Shown piece by piece: positions 1 to 8,000 of a stretch of 14,002 bases of DNA. The DNA comes from Bacteroidales bacterium UBA755. GTDB taxonomy: Bacteria; Bacteroidota; Bacteroidia; Bacteroidales; UBA932. The notes beneath the pieces are model-generated. The model saw nothing but the letters and a program-made list of their open reading frames with translations, was not told where the DNA came from and searched no databases. Within the stretch, counting starts at the first letter, position 1. Every line of letters begins with the position of its first letter. Where the stretch lies: the NCBI GenBank assembly GCA_002297815.1, contig DBKH01000027.1, forward strand, positions 339-14,340, in the 5' to 3' direction. The translations under genes and the position numbers were made by a program.

Positions 1-1614
1 GAGATCCCGATGTCAGCGTTCTGGATGGACTACAAGATGGGCAGCATATTCAACACTCGCTATGAGGCAGACGTAAGAGAATCGGCTTCCGTGGCGCACA
101 TCTACGGCCAGAACATCGCTGCTGCCGAGTCGTTTACTTCCGATGGCTACAAAGGCGGGGCTTGGGTCTTCTCCCCTGCCGTGCTCAAGCCTACGGCTGA
201 CGCCGCGATGGCCGCCGGGCTCAACAGGTTCGTAATCCACACTTCACCTCATCAGCCTGTTGATGATAAGATCCCTGGACTTGGCCTCGGCAAATGGGGA
301 CAATGGTTCGACAGGCATCAGACATGGGCCGATCAGGCTAAAGTCTGGACGGATTACCTCTCGCGCAGTTGCTTCATGCTTCAGCAGGGCCGTTTCGTGG
401 CCGACGTCGCCTACTACTATGGTGAGGACAACAACGTCACAGGCATCATGCTCAAGAAAGCCCCAGCGCTGCCTTACGGCTACAACTATGACTATTTCAG
501 CCCGTCAGTGATCCGTGATCTGGCCAAGGCCGACAACGGAGAGCTGACCGTGCCGAGCGGAATGAGGTACAAAGTCCTGATGCTCGATGCTAACGTCAAG
601 CACATGTCGATCGACATCCTGCGCAAGATCAAGGAGTTCGCAGACGCCGGAATCACCATCTGCGGAGCCAAGCCTTCCAAACTCGCCAGCAACACTGGCA
701 CTGAGGAAGAGTTCAAGACTCTCGTGGACGACATCTGGAACTCTGGGCGAAAGAACGTCACAGCCGGAGTGCCGACTGTGAAAGTTCTATCAGGGATGAA
801 TCTAAAGCCGGATTTCAGCATAGCAAGCGGAAACAACAAGGACATCAAGTTCGTTCACAGATCACTCCCTAACGGGGAAATCTACTGGGTGACAAACCTT
901 TCCAAGGATACCAGAGACATCACGGCATCATTCAGAACAACTGGCAAGAAGCCGGTCATCTGGCACGCCGAGGATGCTTCCACCGAACCAGTCAGCTACG
1001 AGTTCGCTGATGGCAGGACAAACGTAAGGATGAACCTTACGCAGCATCAGTCAGTCTTCGTGATATTCACAGATGACACTGATGTCGCCAAGGTAGAACT
1101 TCCGCAGAGCACATCGGAGACCATGGCTGAGATCAGCACACCATGGTCCGTCAGATTCCAGCATGGTCGCGGAGCGCCCGAAAGTGCTACATTCGACAAA
1201 TTAGCCTCACTGTCAGAGAGTTCCAAGACTGGAATAAAGTATTTTTCCGGAGCGGTGACATATTCGAACACCTTCAAGTTAAAAAAGAAGGAAATCCGGA
1301 GCAAGGATTCAGTCATTCTGGATTTAGGGGAAGTGAAAGACTTGGCGGAAGTGACCGTGAACGGCAAGAATTTGGGTGTGATTTGGAACGCCCCATTCAA
1401 GGTTGACATCACCAAGGCTGTGAGGAACGGAACAAACACCATTGAGGTCAAGGTCATCAACATGTGGCACAACCGCCTCGTCGGAGATGTTCAGCCGGGA
1501 GTAACAGAAAAAATCACCTACACCCAAATGGAGTTCTTCAAGCCTGATGAGCCTCTGCTTCCGGCCGGTCTGTTAGGACCTGTCAGAATTATAGGACAAA
1601 CTATAGACAAATAA
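1..1614 (+). CDS. GH106-type alpha-L-rhamnosidase, 3' part (5' end outside window)
   Basis: The reading frame is open from base 1 with no stop before it, so the ATG at 10 is internal and this is the C-terminal part (about 537 residues) of a larger enzyme. GH106 proteins are usually around 1000-1100 residues. They remove alpha-L-rhamnose from plant glycans such as rhamnogalacturonan in the periplasm. Visible features are the second half of the catalytic barrel, including the GQNIAAAESF strand (its Glu codon at 127-129), an HTSPHQP segment near 238-258, and a FDRHQTWADQAKVWTDYL helix. These are followed by beta-sandwich domains ending in a carbohydrate-binding jelly-roll-like segment (VTVNGKNLGVIWNAPF to MWHNRLVGD, about nt 1350-1487). 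The phosphoesterase starts 4 nt after the stop, so the two are probably co-transcribed. The family assignment is by recognition of these segments. A broader GH2-like label is the main alternative, because the first half of the catalytic domain is not visible. Confidence 0.78.
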   Translation, partial: EIPMSAFWMDYKMGSIFNTRYEADVRESASVAHIYGQNIAAAESFTSDGYKGGAWVFSPAVLKPTADAAMAAGLNRFVIHTSPHQPVDDKIPGLGLGKWGQWFDRHQTWADQAKVWTDYLSRSCFMLQQGRFVADVAYYYGEDNNVTGIMLKKAPALPYGYNYDYFSPSVIRDLAKADNGELTVPSGMRYKVLMLDANVKHMSIDILRKIKEFADAGITICGAKPSKLASNTGTEEEFKTLVDDIWNSGRKNVTAGVPTVKVLSGMNLKPDFSIASGNNKDIKFVHRSLPNGEIYWVTNLSKDTRDITASFRTTGKKPVIWHAEDASTEPVSYEFADGRTNVRMNLTQHQSVFVIFTDDTDVAKVELPQSTSETMAEISTPWSVRFQHGRGAPESATFDKLASLSESSKTGIKYFSGAVTYSNTFKLKKKEIRSKDSVILDLGEVKDLAEVTVNGKNLGVIWNAPFKVDITKAVRNGTNTIEVKVINMWHNRLVGDVQPGVTEKITYTQMEFFKPDEPLLPAGLLGPVRIIGQTIDK

Positions 1615-1618
1615 AACC

Positions 1619-2632
1619 ATGAGTTTCAAGAAGATTCTTTCCGCTATCATACTAGTGACGGTCTGCCTTTCGGCAACGGCCCGGAAACCAGTCAAACCCG
1701 TGCTCAAGTTTAGAGGCAACGGAGAATTCAAAATTCTCCAGTTCACGGACACTCATCTGATCCCGTCAAACGCCACGACACCACTAGTCTGGGAGAACAT
1801 AAGAAACGCTGTGACCGGAGAGAAACCAGATCTTATCATGCTGACAGGAGATCAGATCTACGCCAAGCCAGCGCTTGACAACTATAAGACTCTTCTTGAT
1901 ACTCTTGACAAATTCGGAGTCCCTTACGGAATCGTGTTCGGCAACCACGACAAGGAATTCGACCAGACAAACGTTTCCCTTTTAAATGAAGCGATGTCTC
2001 ACAGGCTTTGCGTGACATACGACACTCCTGGGCTTCACGGAGAAGGTAACTGTTTCATGGAAATTAAGTCGCATTCCGCTGACACCACTGCTTCGGTGAT
2101 CTGGTGCTTCGATTCCGGAAGCGAGTCTCCCCTTTCAAAGAAAGCCACAAAGAATTACGACTATGACTACGTGCATTCCGACCAAGTGGAATGGTACGGG
2201 AAGGCAAGCGCGGGAATCACAGACGCCCACGGTGGAAAGCCTCTTCCTTCAGTAGCTTTCATGCATATTCCTTTACCAGAATATTCCTACGCCTTCAAGG
2301 AAGATCCTAATTTCAAGGCCTATGGGACCCATCGAGAGACAATTTGCTCTTCTCATTTCAACTCAGGGCTTTTCTGCAAGATGCTTGAATGCGGTGATGT
2401 GATGGGAGTATTCTGTGGGCATGACCACGACAATGACTACTCTGTGGGCTACTATGGCATCATGCTGGCCTATGGGCGTTACAGCGGTGCGGCAACGGTT
2501 TACAACAACATCGGTATGAACGGAAGCAGGGTTATCGTACTCCACGAAGGCAAAAGGAAGCTTGACTCCTACATCCGCCTACGTGACGGCTCGACCAAGG
2601 ATCTGACTCATTACCCTGAATATTACAAGTAA
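1619..2632 (+). CDS. Secreted calcineurin-like metallophosphoesterase
   Basis: A 337-residue protein with a Sec signal peptide (MSFKKILSAIILVTVCLSA, predicted cleavage near residue 21) and a full set of metallophosphoesterase motifs. These are FTDTH (D44, H46), LTGDQ (D78), GNHDKE (N109, H110, E113), MHIPLP (H216) and GHDHDND (H268, H270). They are the usual dinuclear metal ligands of the calcineurin-like family (PF00149). It resembles the exported Dcr2/PAP29-like group, so phosphomonoester or phosphodiester hydrolysis in the periplasm is expected, but the substrate is not readable from sequence. The start ATG lies 4 nt after the rhamnosidase stop, which implies translational coupling or a shared transcript. 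The job may be to remove phosphate from a glycan or to scavenge phosphate, which is inference from context. No terminator follows; a REP-like pair begins 8 nt after the stop. Confidence 0.88.
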   Translation: MSFKKILSAIILVTVCLSATARKPVKPVLKFRGNGEFKILQFTDTHLIPSNATTPLVWENIRNAVTGEKPDLIMLTGDQIYAKPALDNYKTLLDTLDKFGVPYGIVFGNHDKEFDQTNVSLLNEAMSHRLCVTYDTPGLHGEGNCFMEIKSHSADTTASVIWCFDSGSESPLSKKATKNYDYDYVHSDQVEWYGKASAGITDAHGGKPLPSVAFMHIPLPEYSYAFKEDPNFKAYGTHRETICSSHFNSGLFCKMLECGDVMGVFCGHDHDNDYSVGYYGIMLAYGRYSGAATVYNNIGMNGSRVIVLHEGKRKLDSYIRLRDGSTKDLTHYPEYYK

Positions 2633-2639
2633 CTTCATC

Positions 2640-2716
2640 GGTCGCTGAGCCTGTCGAAGCGACATTATGCTAAAACAAAGATTGTTAAACACATCGCTTC
2701 GACAAGCTCAGCGACC
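2640..2716. repeat. REP-like inverted pair, locus 1
   Basis: Two copies of a 23-nt unit face each other (2640-2662 and 2694-2716), matching at 22 of 23 positions as inverted copies with 31 nt between them. Each unit is itself a small hairpin. In the left unit the stem GTCGCT/AGCGAC (2641-2646 with 2658-2663) encloses the 11-nt loop GAGCCTGTCGA. The right unit has TCGCT/AGCGA around the same loop with one change. A related pair lies at 8880-9022. The pair lies between the phosphoesterase stop (2632) and the next gene (2750), in the usual place for REP/BIME elements. It could act as a transcript-end stabiliser or attenuator. No uridine tract follows, so a classical terminator is unlikely. Confidence 0.85.
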
Positions 2717-2749
2717 AAGGCCAAAGAAAACCATTAAAAACCAAATATT

Positions 2750-3376
2750 ATGAAAACTGTTTTGAAAACGCTTTGTGTGGCGGGAACAATGCTTCTGGGC
2801 ATGGCCTTGCCAACCGAGGCGCAAACATCATCCAGTGATGTCAAAAATTTCAAGTTCGAGACCAACCTAATGGTCGGTGTGATGCAGATGGCTTACGACA
2901 GTGATGAATTTCCTACTCACTATTGGTACAGCGGTAGAGAACTCAGTGATTTCTACGAGACCTACACTGGAGATCCGGGCTATTCCGCCTTCTACACAGC
3001 TGATTTCAATGTCTATCTCACCAAGTGGTTGAAGGTCGGTGCTAGTGCAGGCTACGCCAAGGCTTGGGCGAATGTGTTCGACCCTCGTAGCAACAAGAAA
3101 GTCGGAAATAAGACATTGAATGACATGTCGCTTCTCGGACAGGTCAAGTTCACATTCATCAACAGACAACTTTTCCGAATGTACGCTGGTGTCGGTGCCG
3201 GAGCTGCCGTTTGGGCTGGAAAAGAATGTGGGGAATCATATTCCAAACTTGTCCCGGCTGTTGAATTCATTCCGCTTGGATTCCAATGGATGAACCATAA
3301 GATCTACACAACGCTTGAAATTGTGGTTGGCACCAGAATGGGCGGAGTTAGAGGTGGATTAGGTTACAGATTCTAA
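2750..3376 (+). CDS. Outer-membrane beta-barrel-like protein, unknown function
   Basis: A 208-residue protein with a clear signal peptide (MKTVLKTLCVAGTMLLGMAL, cleavage near PTEA|Q, residue 24). The mature part has alternating short amphipathic strands rich in Tyr, Phe, Trp and Gly, for example VYLTKWLKVGASAGYAKAW and RMYAGVGAGAAVWAG. The final residues are GGLGYRF with a terminal phenylalanine, the usual C-terminal signature of outer-membrane barrels. Length and pattern fit a small eight-stranded porin-like barrel (OmpW/OmpA-barrel type), but I do not recognise a specific family. The start is the only ATG before the signal peptide, after an AT-rich leader typical of Bacteroidetes. The next gene, a lipoprotein, begins 11 nt after the stop, so the two are very likely one transcription unit ending at the terminator at 4069-4100. 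Role unknown. Confidence 0.75.
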   Translation: MKTVLKTLCVAGTMLLGMALPTEAQTSSSDVKNFKFETNLMVGVMQMAYDSDEFPTHYWYSGRELSDFYETYTGDPGYSAFYTADFNVYLTKWLKVGASAGYAKAWANVFDPRSNKKVGNKTLNDMSLLGQVKFTFINRQLFRMYAGVGAGAAVWAGKECGESYSKLVPAVEFIPLGFQWMNHKIYTTLEIVVGTRMGGVRGGLGYRF

Positions 3377-3387
3377 ACTTGAATATC

Positions 3388-4023
3388 ATGAAAAAGATTT
3401 TAACATTCGCGACATTGATCGCGGCAACAATCATCGCAGCCTCATCATGCAGCAAAGCTGAGAGAGATTTTTCAGGAAGCGACGGAGAAGTGACCTATTC
3501 AATAGGCCCATACATGATGTGCATCGCTGACAATTTAATAGTCGACAATCTTAAAATTTTGGAATATAAAATCTTAGGCACAAAGCCTGACATCCAAAGC
3601 AAAACTTCGGAAGTCGAACCTCTTGACCCATCGTACAGGATGCCAGGCGTCAAGATCGAGAAAGCGACCGTTGACAGCACATGGGTAATCTCCAACAAGG
3701 GGCTGGAATATTGGTTCCTCGGCGATGATTCCTACCCTACCGACTACACAATAACGGCCAGAATGCTGCCCGGTGACTACGCTCATTTCCACAGCTGGAA
3801 GGTCACAGTCAATGGAGAAAGACGCGAGCAGAAAGGATACTCCTGCAAATTCTCTACGCCAGAAACGCCTCTCACTTACACGATCGGGAGTACTGAATAT
3901 TCATGGGGCAGCTGCCAAGGTCAGTTGAATATGATCGTCTATCGTGACGGCAAAGCCATCGACTCAATCGCCATGATTCTCCGAGGAAGCAGAGATGACT
4001 ACAGCCTCGTCAGGACCTATTGA
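3388..4023 (+). CDS. Putative lipoprotein of unknown function
   Basis: A 211-residue protein starting at the ATG at 3388 (MKKILTFATLIAATIIAASSC). An in-frame TTG at 3379 would add three residues before the basic n-region and is less likely. The signal peptide ends in a lipobox-like A-S-S-C with Cys21 as the lipidation site, so the protein should be anchored to the inner leaflet or surface of the outer membrane. The mature part has no helical transmembrane segment and looks all-beta, with segments such as YTITARMLPG, WKVTVNGERR and LNMIVYRDGK. I do not recognise the family. It is 11 nt downstream of the barrel-like gene and directly upstream of a strong terminator, so the two genes form a two-gene unit. 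A physical partnership between barrel and lipoprotein is an inference from context only. Confidence 0.75.
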   Translation: MKKILTFATLIAATIIAASSCSKAERDFSGSDGEVTYSIGPYMMCIADNLIVDNLKILEYKILGTKPDIQSKTSEVEPLDPSYRMPGVKIEKATVDSTWVISNKGLEYWFLGDDSYPTDYTITARMLPGDYAHFHSWKVTVNGERREQKGYSCKFSTPETPLTYTIGSTEYSWGSCQGQLNMIVYRDGKAIDSIAMILRGSRDDYSLVRTY

Positions 4024-4068
4024 TGGTTCTGGGAATACATTACCGATCAAACATTCGGATAAACGTAT

Positions 4069-4100
4069 AGGAGCGTTCTTCGCAACGCTCCTTGTTTTTT
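4069..4100 (+). terminator. Intrinsic terminator after the barrel/lipoprotein unit
   Basis: A perfect 9-bp stem (AGGAGCGTT at 4069-4077 with AACGCTCCT at 4084-4092) and a 6-nt loop CTTCGC are followed by TGTTTTTT. It lies 46 nt after the lipoprotein stop. The opposite strand has no T tract after the stem, so it should act only on the plus strand. Confidence 0.93.
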
Positions 4101-4171
4101 GCTCGTCATTTGAGGCAAGCGCACAGGGGACGGCTCCGAAAGACGCACGGTTGATCTGATAGCACTATCGA

Positions 4172-4513
4172 CTATTCGGACAAGTATGAGATTATCTGAT
4201 TTTCCAGTTCCGGCAAGTCGTGGGTGATCACATCCCAGATGACGGTGTTATCGACTTGGAAATATTCATGGACTATGTAATTTCTCATGCCTGTCACCAT
4301 CTTCCATGGTGTCTGGGGGTGATTGGCTTTGAATTCCAATGTCAAAAGATTGGATGCTTCACCAATGATTTCAATGTTTTTGATGATTGCATAGTACATC
4401 ATGTCATCATCGACAAAATCGGCAAATGACTTACCGTCAGAATAACGCTTGATCCTCTCAATAGAATCAAGGATATGTTGAAGGCGAATTCGGTCTTTAG
4501 CTGGTTCTCTCAT
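4172..4513 (-). CDS. hepT: HepT-like HEPN ribonuclease toxin (DUF86)
   Basis: A 113-residue, largely helical protein of the HepT/DUF86 family. It carries the HEPN active-site motif RX4HXY as RNYIVHEY (R77, H82, Y84) and the family segment around DMMYYAIIKNIEIIGEAS (residues 37-54). Known HepT proteins are ribonucleases, in some cases acting on tRNA 3' ends. They are silenced when the cognate MntA nucleotidyltransferase adds AMP to the tyrosine of this motif. That tyrosine (Y84) is present, so the toxin looks intact and regulatable. The start codon lies inside the 3' end of mntA (17-nt overlap, 4497-4513), implying coupled translation with antitoxin made first. No clear terminator follows on this strand. 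Confidence 0.9.
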   Translation of the reverse strand: MREPAKDRIRLQHILDSIERIKRYSDGKSFADFVDDDMMYYAIIKNIEIIGEASNLLTLEFKANHPQTPWKMVTGMRNYIVHEYFQVDNTVIWDVITHDLPELENQIISYLSE

Positions 4514-4793
4514 AGATCAGGATTTTGTCGTGATTCGCGGTTTCCTGGGCGAAGGAGAGCAGGGTGCCGTCGGACACCAGATCGACTTTCCGTCCAAGGA
4601 GGGCCTCAAGGTCACTCCACATTCCGAAATATTTCAGACCTATTGGTTGGCTTTTATCCAGAAGAACGATGATGTCCACATCACTGTCGGGGGTTTCTTC
4701 CCCTCTGGAGAATGAACCGAATAGCCAAGCTTTCAACACTGGTTGAGTGTTGAAATACTGATTCAGTGCATTTATCATAGTCTGTCTGTCCAT
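4497..4793 (-). CDS. mntA: MntA-like minimal nucleotidyltransferase antitoxin
   Basis: A 98-residue minimal nucleotidyltransferase. The GSX10DXD active site is complete: LFGSFSRGE (G26, S27) followed by DSDVDIIV (D38, D40), with a third acidic residue at D71 in RKVDLVS. MntA proteins use ATP to AMPylate the HEPN toxin tyrosine and so neutralise it. The gene overlaps hepT by 17 nt. The start at 4793 gives MDRQTMINALNQ; a second ATG five codons in (4778) is possible, and it matters because the promoter leaves a leader of only about 12-14 nt for the first ATG. The module is short, self-contained and has its own promoter, as expected for a mobile or accessory toxin-antitoxin cassette. No flanking repeats that would show recent insertion were seen. 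Confidence 0.9.
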   Translation of the reverse strand: MDRQTMINALNQYFNTQPVLKAWLFGSFSRGEETPDSDVDIIVLLDKSQPIGLKYFGMWSDLEALLGRKVDLVSDGTLLSFAQETANHDKILIYERTS

Positions 4794-4811
4794 TCACATC
4801 ATCATTTGCTT

Positions 4812-4843
4812 CAAAGGTAATGTATTTTGAAGATAATTCCAAA
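4812..4843 (-). promoter_or_regulatory. Bacteroidetes-type promoter of mntA-hepT
   Basis: On the minus strand TTTG (4840-4843) is followed by exactly 20 nt and then TACCTTTG (4812-4819), a full match to the -33/-7 consensus TTTG-N19-21-TAnnTTTG. Transcription should start near 4805-4807, giving a leader of about a dozen bases before the ATG at 4793. Confidence 0.85.
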
Positions 4844-4950
4844 TGGAGTTCAAACCACAATTCAAAGACGTTAGGTACGCGTCCGGACTGAGCTGGCGGC
4901 CCAACTGACACTCCATCCGCCCCATCACTCTACAGCTTCAGTTGAACAGC

Positions 4951-4982
4951 AAAAGGCTGACTCTTTTGGGGAGCCAGCCTTT
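4951..4982 (-). terminator. Intrinsic terminator of the beta-helix lipoprotein gene
   Basis: Read on the minus strand, AAAGGCTGGCTC pairs with GAGTCAGCCTTT (4971-4982 with 4952-4963) as a 12-bp stem with one G-U pair and a 7-nt loop. The 3' side ends in four T residues (the last at 4951). It lies 25 nt past the stop of the lipoprotein gene. The T tract is short, so efficiency is uncertain. The rest of 4794-5007 holds only this terminator and the mntA promoter. Confidence 0.82.
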
Positions 4983-5007
4983 ACGAATATATCAATGTCA
5001 AAGACAC

Positions 5008-8000
5008 CTATTCCGCCTTGGTAACCTCCCAAGCCTGCTTACCGTTGTATGTGGTCTCTTTTGATATATATCCGTCTGGAACCCAGTTAGCATTCTTGCC
5101 GTTAACCTTATCAGCAGCACTATTCGATGGATCAAAACCCACGAATATGCCACCTGTGATATTTATGGTACATTTATTAGCATCCACTGAGCTATCAAGA
5201 CAATTTATCAAGAATGCTGGATCTCCCGCACATTCAAACACTCCATCATAGATATTCAAAGTAGCAGTCTGCTTCCATGTTGGTCTCAAGTAAATCGCAG
5301 CCACTTTTTCAGAAGGATCGTTATTCTTATCCAAACCAGCATAAAAATAACCTCCATAGATATTAGCTATACCATTGATAATGGTTACTGCATTATTAGC
5401 AACACCACCACTGCCTCCTTTAACAGTCAAATTACCATAAATATTTACAGTCAATTTAGTTGAGCTTGTGTTGCTTCCCATAATTTCGATTGCGCAAGCA
5501 CCATTCCCATCTGTACTATTAGAAGGACCTTCTATAATTCCACTACCACTTATATTAACAACTCCTGTCTTATTGGAGGTCGAAATAGTTTCCCCTACAT
5601 CTGTCCTATATGATGAAGATGGAGTTATTTTTCCATTTTCGCCTACAACAAGATTATACCCATTTTCCAAAGTAAGATATGAGCTTTCCAATTCTATTGG
5701 GCTATTTACCAAAACAGGTGTTGTTTTTGAACTGGTTATCGCGCTCTTCAAACTTGCCTCGTCCGTAGCCTCGGTAGCCTTTACAACCTTGTACCAATCA
5801 CCGTCCTTAATCACGCCATAGCCATCTGCCACGAAGTTCGCGACAGGGTTTTCGGAGTGTGACGCAGCAGGATTGTACTTGTAGAACTCGCCACCGGTTA
5901 CAGAGATAACCGCCTCCTGGTTATCATCGTACTTGTTAAGAGTGTATGTTTCGCTTCCGTACCATTTACCACCGTTAATATAGATCTCTGAATTCCAATA
6001 GCGTGCATAAGCACATACATTGGCACTATAATATGTGGCATCGCCTTCTATTGTCAGAGAAGCACCAGGCCCGACATAAAACAGAGGGTTTACATTCTTC
6101 TGTGCGGAATCTCCAAATGAACCAGAGCCTTTAATGGTCAACGACCCACCATCTATATTGACTCCTGTACAGTCTGCTTTATACCCTTGAATATTCACAT
6201 TGTTACCATTCAAGTTTATGGTAACTTTATTATTCGAATTAACCGTCAAAGTCAAGACCGTGGCATCTTTCAAAATAGTAATCTCCTTTGTGGCATCTTC
6301 AGAAGCCTCAATCGCGGACTGTAACGAAGAGTACTGAACTCCATCATATTCAGAGACTGCTTCTGCAACTTCAGTGTACCATGCTTCCTTGGTCTGGTCA
6401 TACACATCACCTATGCCATAGCCTTCGGCAAGGTAATCCTTGCAGGCGTTGTCAGAGAATTTTCCACCTGAGATTTCTATTGTGGCGTTCTCGTAGTCAG
6501 GGTACTGGGAATCCTTGTCAACATAGACTGTCTGGCAAGGGACAACAACGCGACTGTCACCTACGCGGCCGGTCTTCTTGTCTGGATCGGTTGTAGTGAA
6601 CGTTCCGCCCTTGATGGTCACCTTTCCGCCACGGCAAAGGACACCGACACCTCTCTCGATGTCGAATGTGCCATCATTGACAATGATGTTGTCCTTCCAT
6701 GCAGCGTAAATTCCGCAGGCGATGGCGTTCCTATCATTATATGCCTCGTCTGACATCTGCCCTTTGAAGGTACCGCCATTGATAATAATGGTGTTTGGAT
6801 TCTCACGCAGTGCCGTATTTGTCTCGTCATAAGGGAACATCCGTGAATTTCCATTAGTTAGGATGACCGCATTATTTGAGGAGATAAATGTTCCTCCATT
6901 AATCTTGATAGTCGAGCCAGTAAGTGTGCTTGTAGCAATTGCTCCCTCTACGCCAGTGATGTTGCAATTGTCGAACGTAATGATCTCATTCTGACGACCC
7001 TGCTTAAAGAAGAGACCACCCTCCTTTGTCGAAACGATGTTTCCGTTCTTGAAATTAACGGTAAGACCATCCTCGGTGATATAGAAAACATCATCGTCAG
7101 CTGTGACTGTGTTGCCACCAAGATCAAAAGTTACGCTCTTGTCAATGGAAACTTTTTCTGTTGTGACATCTGAGACAACATTGATAGTCGATCCTTCCGT
7201 AGCCGCAGCGACCGCATCCTTTAAAGAAGAATACTCCTTTCCGTCAACAGTCGCTACAGCTGTTCCCTGAGTCAAGATGACTCCGAATTTGTTCTTCTCG
7301 ATCTTGGCGTTTTCTTTTTCGAAAGTGCCCAGCTCAATAGACTTTCCGTCCCTTGTCGTTGCTGTTATTGTAAGGCTCTGTCCTGAAAGGTCAAGAGGAA
7401 CTACCGTAAAGAATCCACGGAATGTGTCTCCTGTCGCGAACTCAAGGCCTGTTCCTCCTTCCTCACCAAGCGCAAGGGTAATCTCGTTGTCACGTGTTTT
7501 CGCTGAAATTGTTGATGAAGTCACGTCGAGTATTCCCTCAGTGACGAAGATATCGTCAGTAGCAGAGATAGTTACCGACACAATGTTCTCAGCCTCAGCG
7601 AAGGTATGTTCGAGGATTATCCAGCCAATCTGATTGGACAGGTTGAAACTCAAGAAGTTCGCATTTACATCTTTAGTTGCCTTAGCACATGCATAGTCGA
7701 ACTCCTTTAGGTGAGCAGAGTTGTTATTTGTTGTCTGCCTTTGCCCAAGAAGTGTAACTGGAACTTCCTTTTCCGAGCTCGGTAGCGACTTCGCTGGAAT
7801 ATAGGCATAATAGTCAACATCATCCATTAACTGAAATCCCTTGCTTTCTAGTTTGGACGAGGCTTCACCCGCATTCACAGTCCTAAACATGGCAACATCA
7901 CCGTCTCCGATTGCCATAAGGTTTTCTCCCTCCCCCCATGTGAAAACGAGTTTGTCATTTTCATAAGTAAAACTCTTTGTGACAACAGAAACAGGCTGTT

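Noticed and set aside
406..900. CRISPR array, tRNA or rRNA anywhere in the window
   Set aside because: No regularly spaced direct repeats and no tRNA- or rRNA-like segments were recognised in the window; coordinates given are nominal.
3379..3387. TTG start for the lipoprotein gene
   Set aside because: The ATG at 3388 starts directly with MKK and a standard lipoprotein signal. The TTG adds only LNI and lies 2 nt after the previous stop.
6288..6596. Plus-strand 102-residue frame within the beta-helix gene
   Set aside because: It is an antisense shadow of the lipoprotein, rich in His, Arg and Gln with no protein-like pattern. The same holds for the other long frames opposite or inside the large genes.
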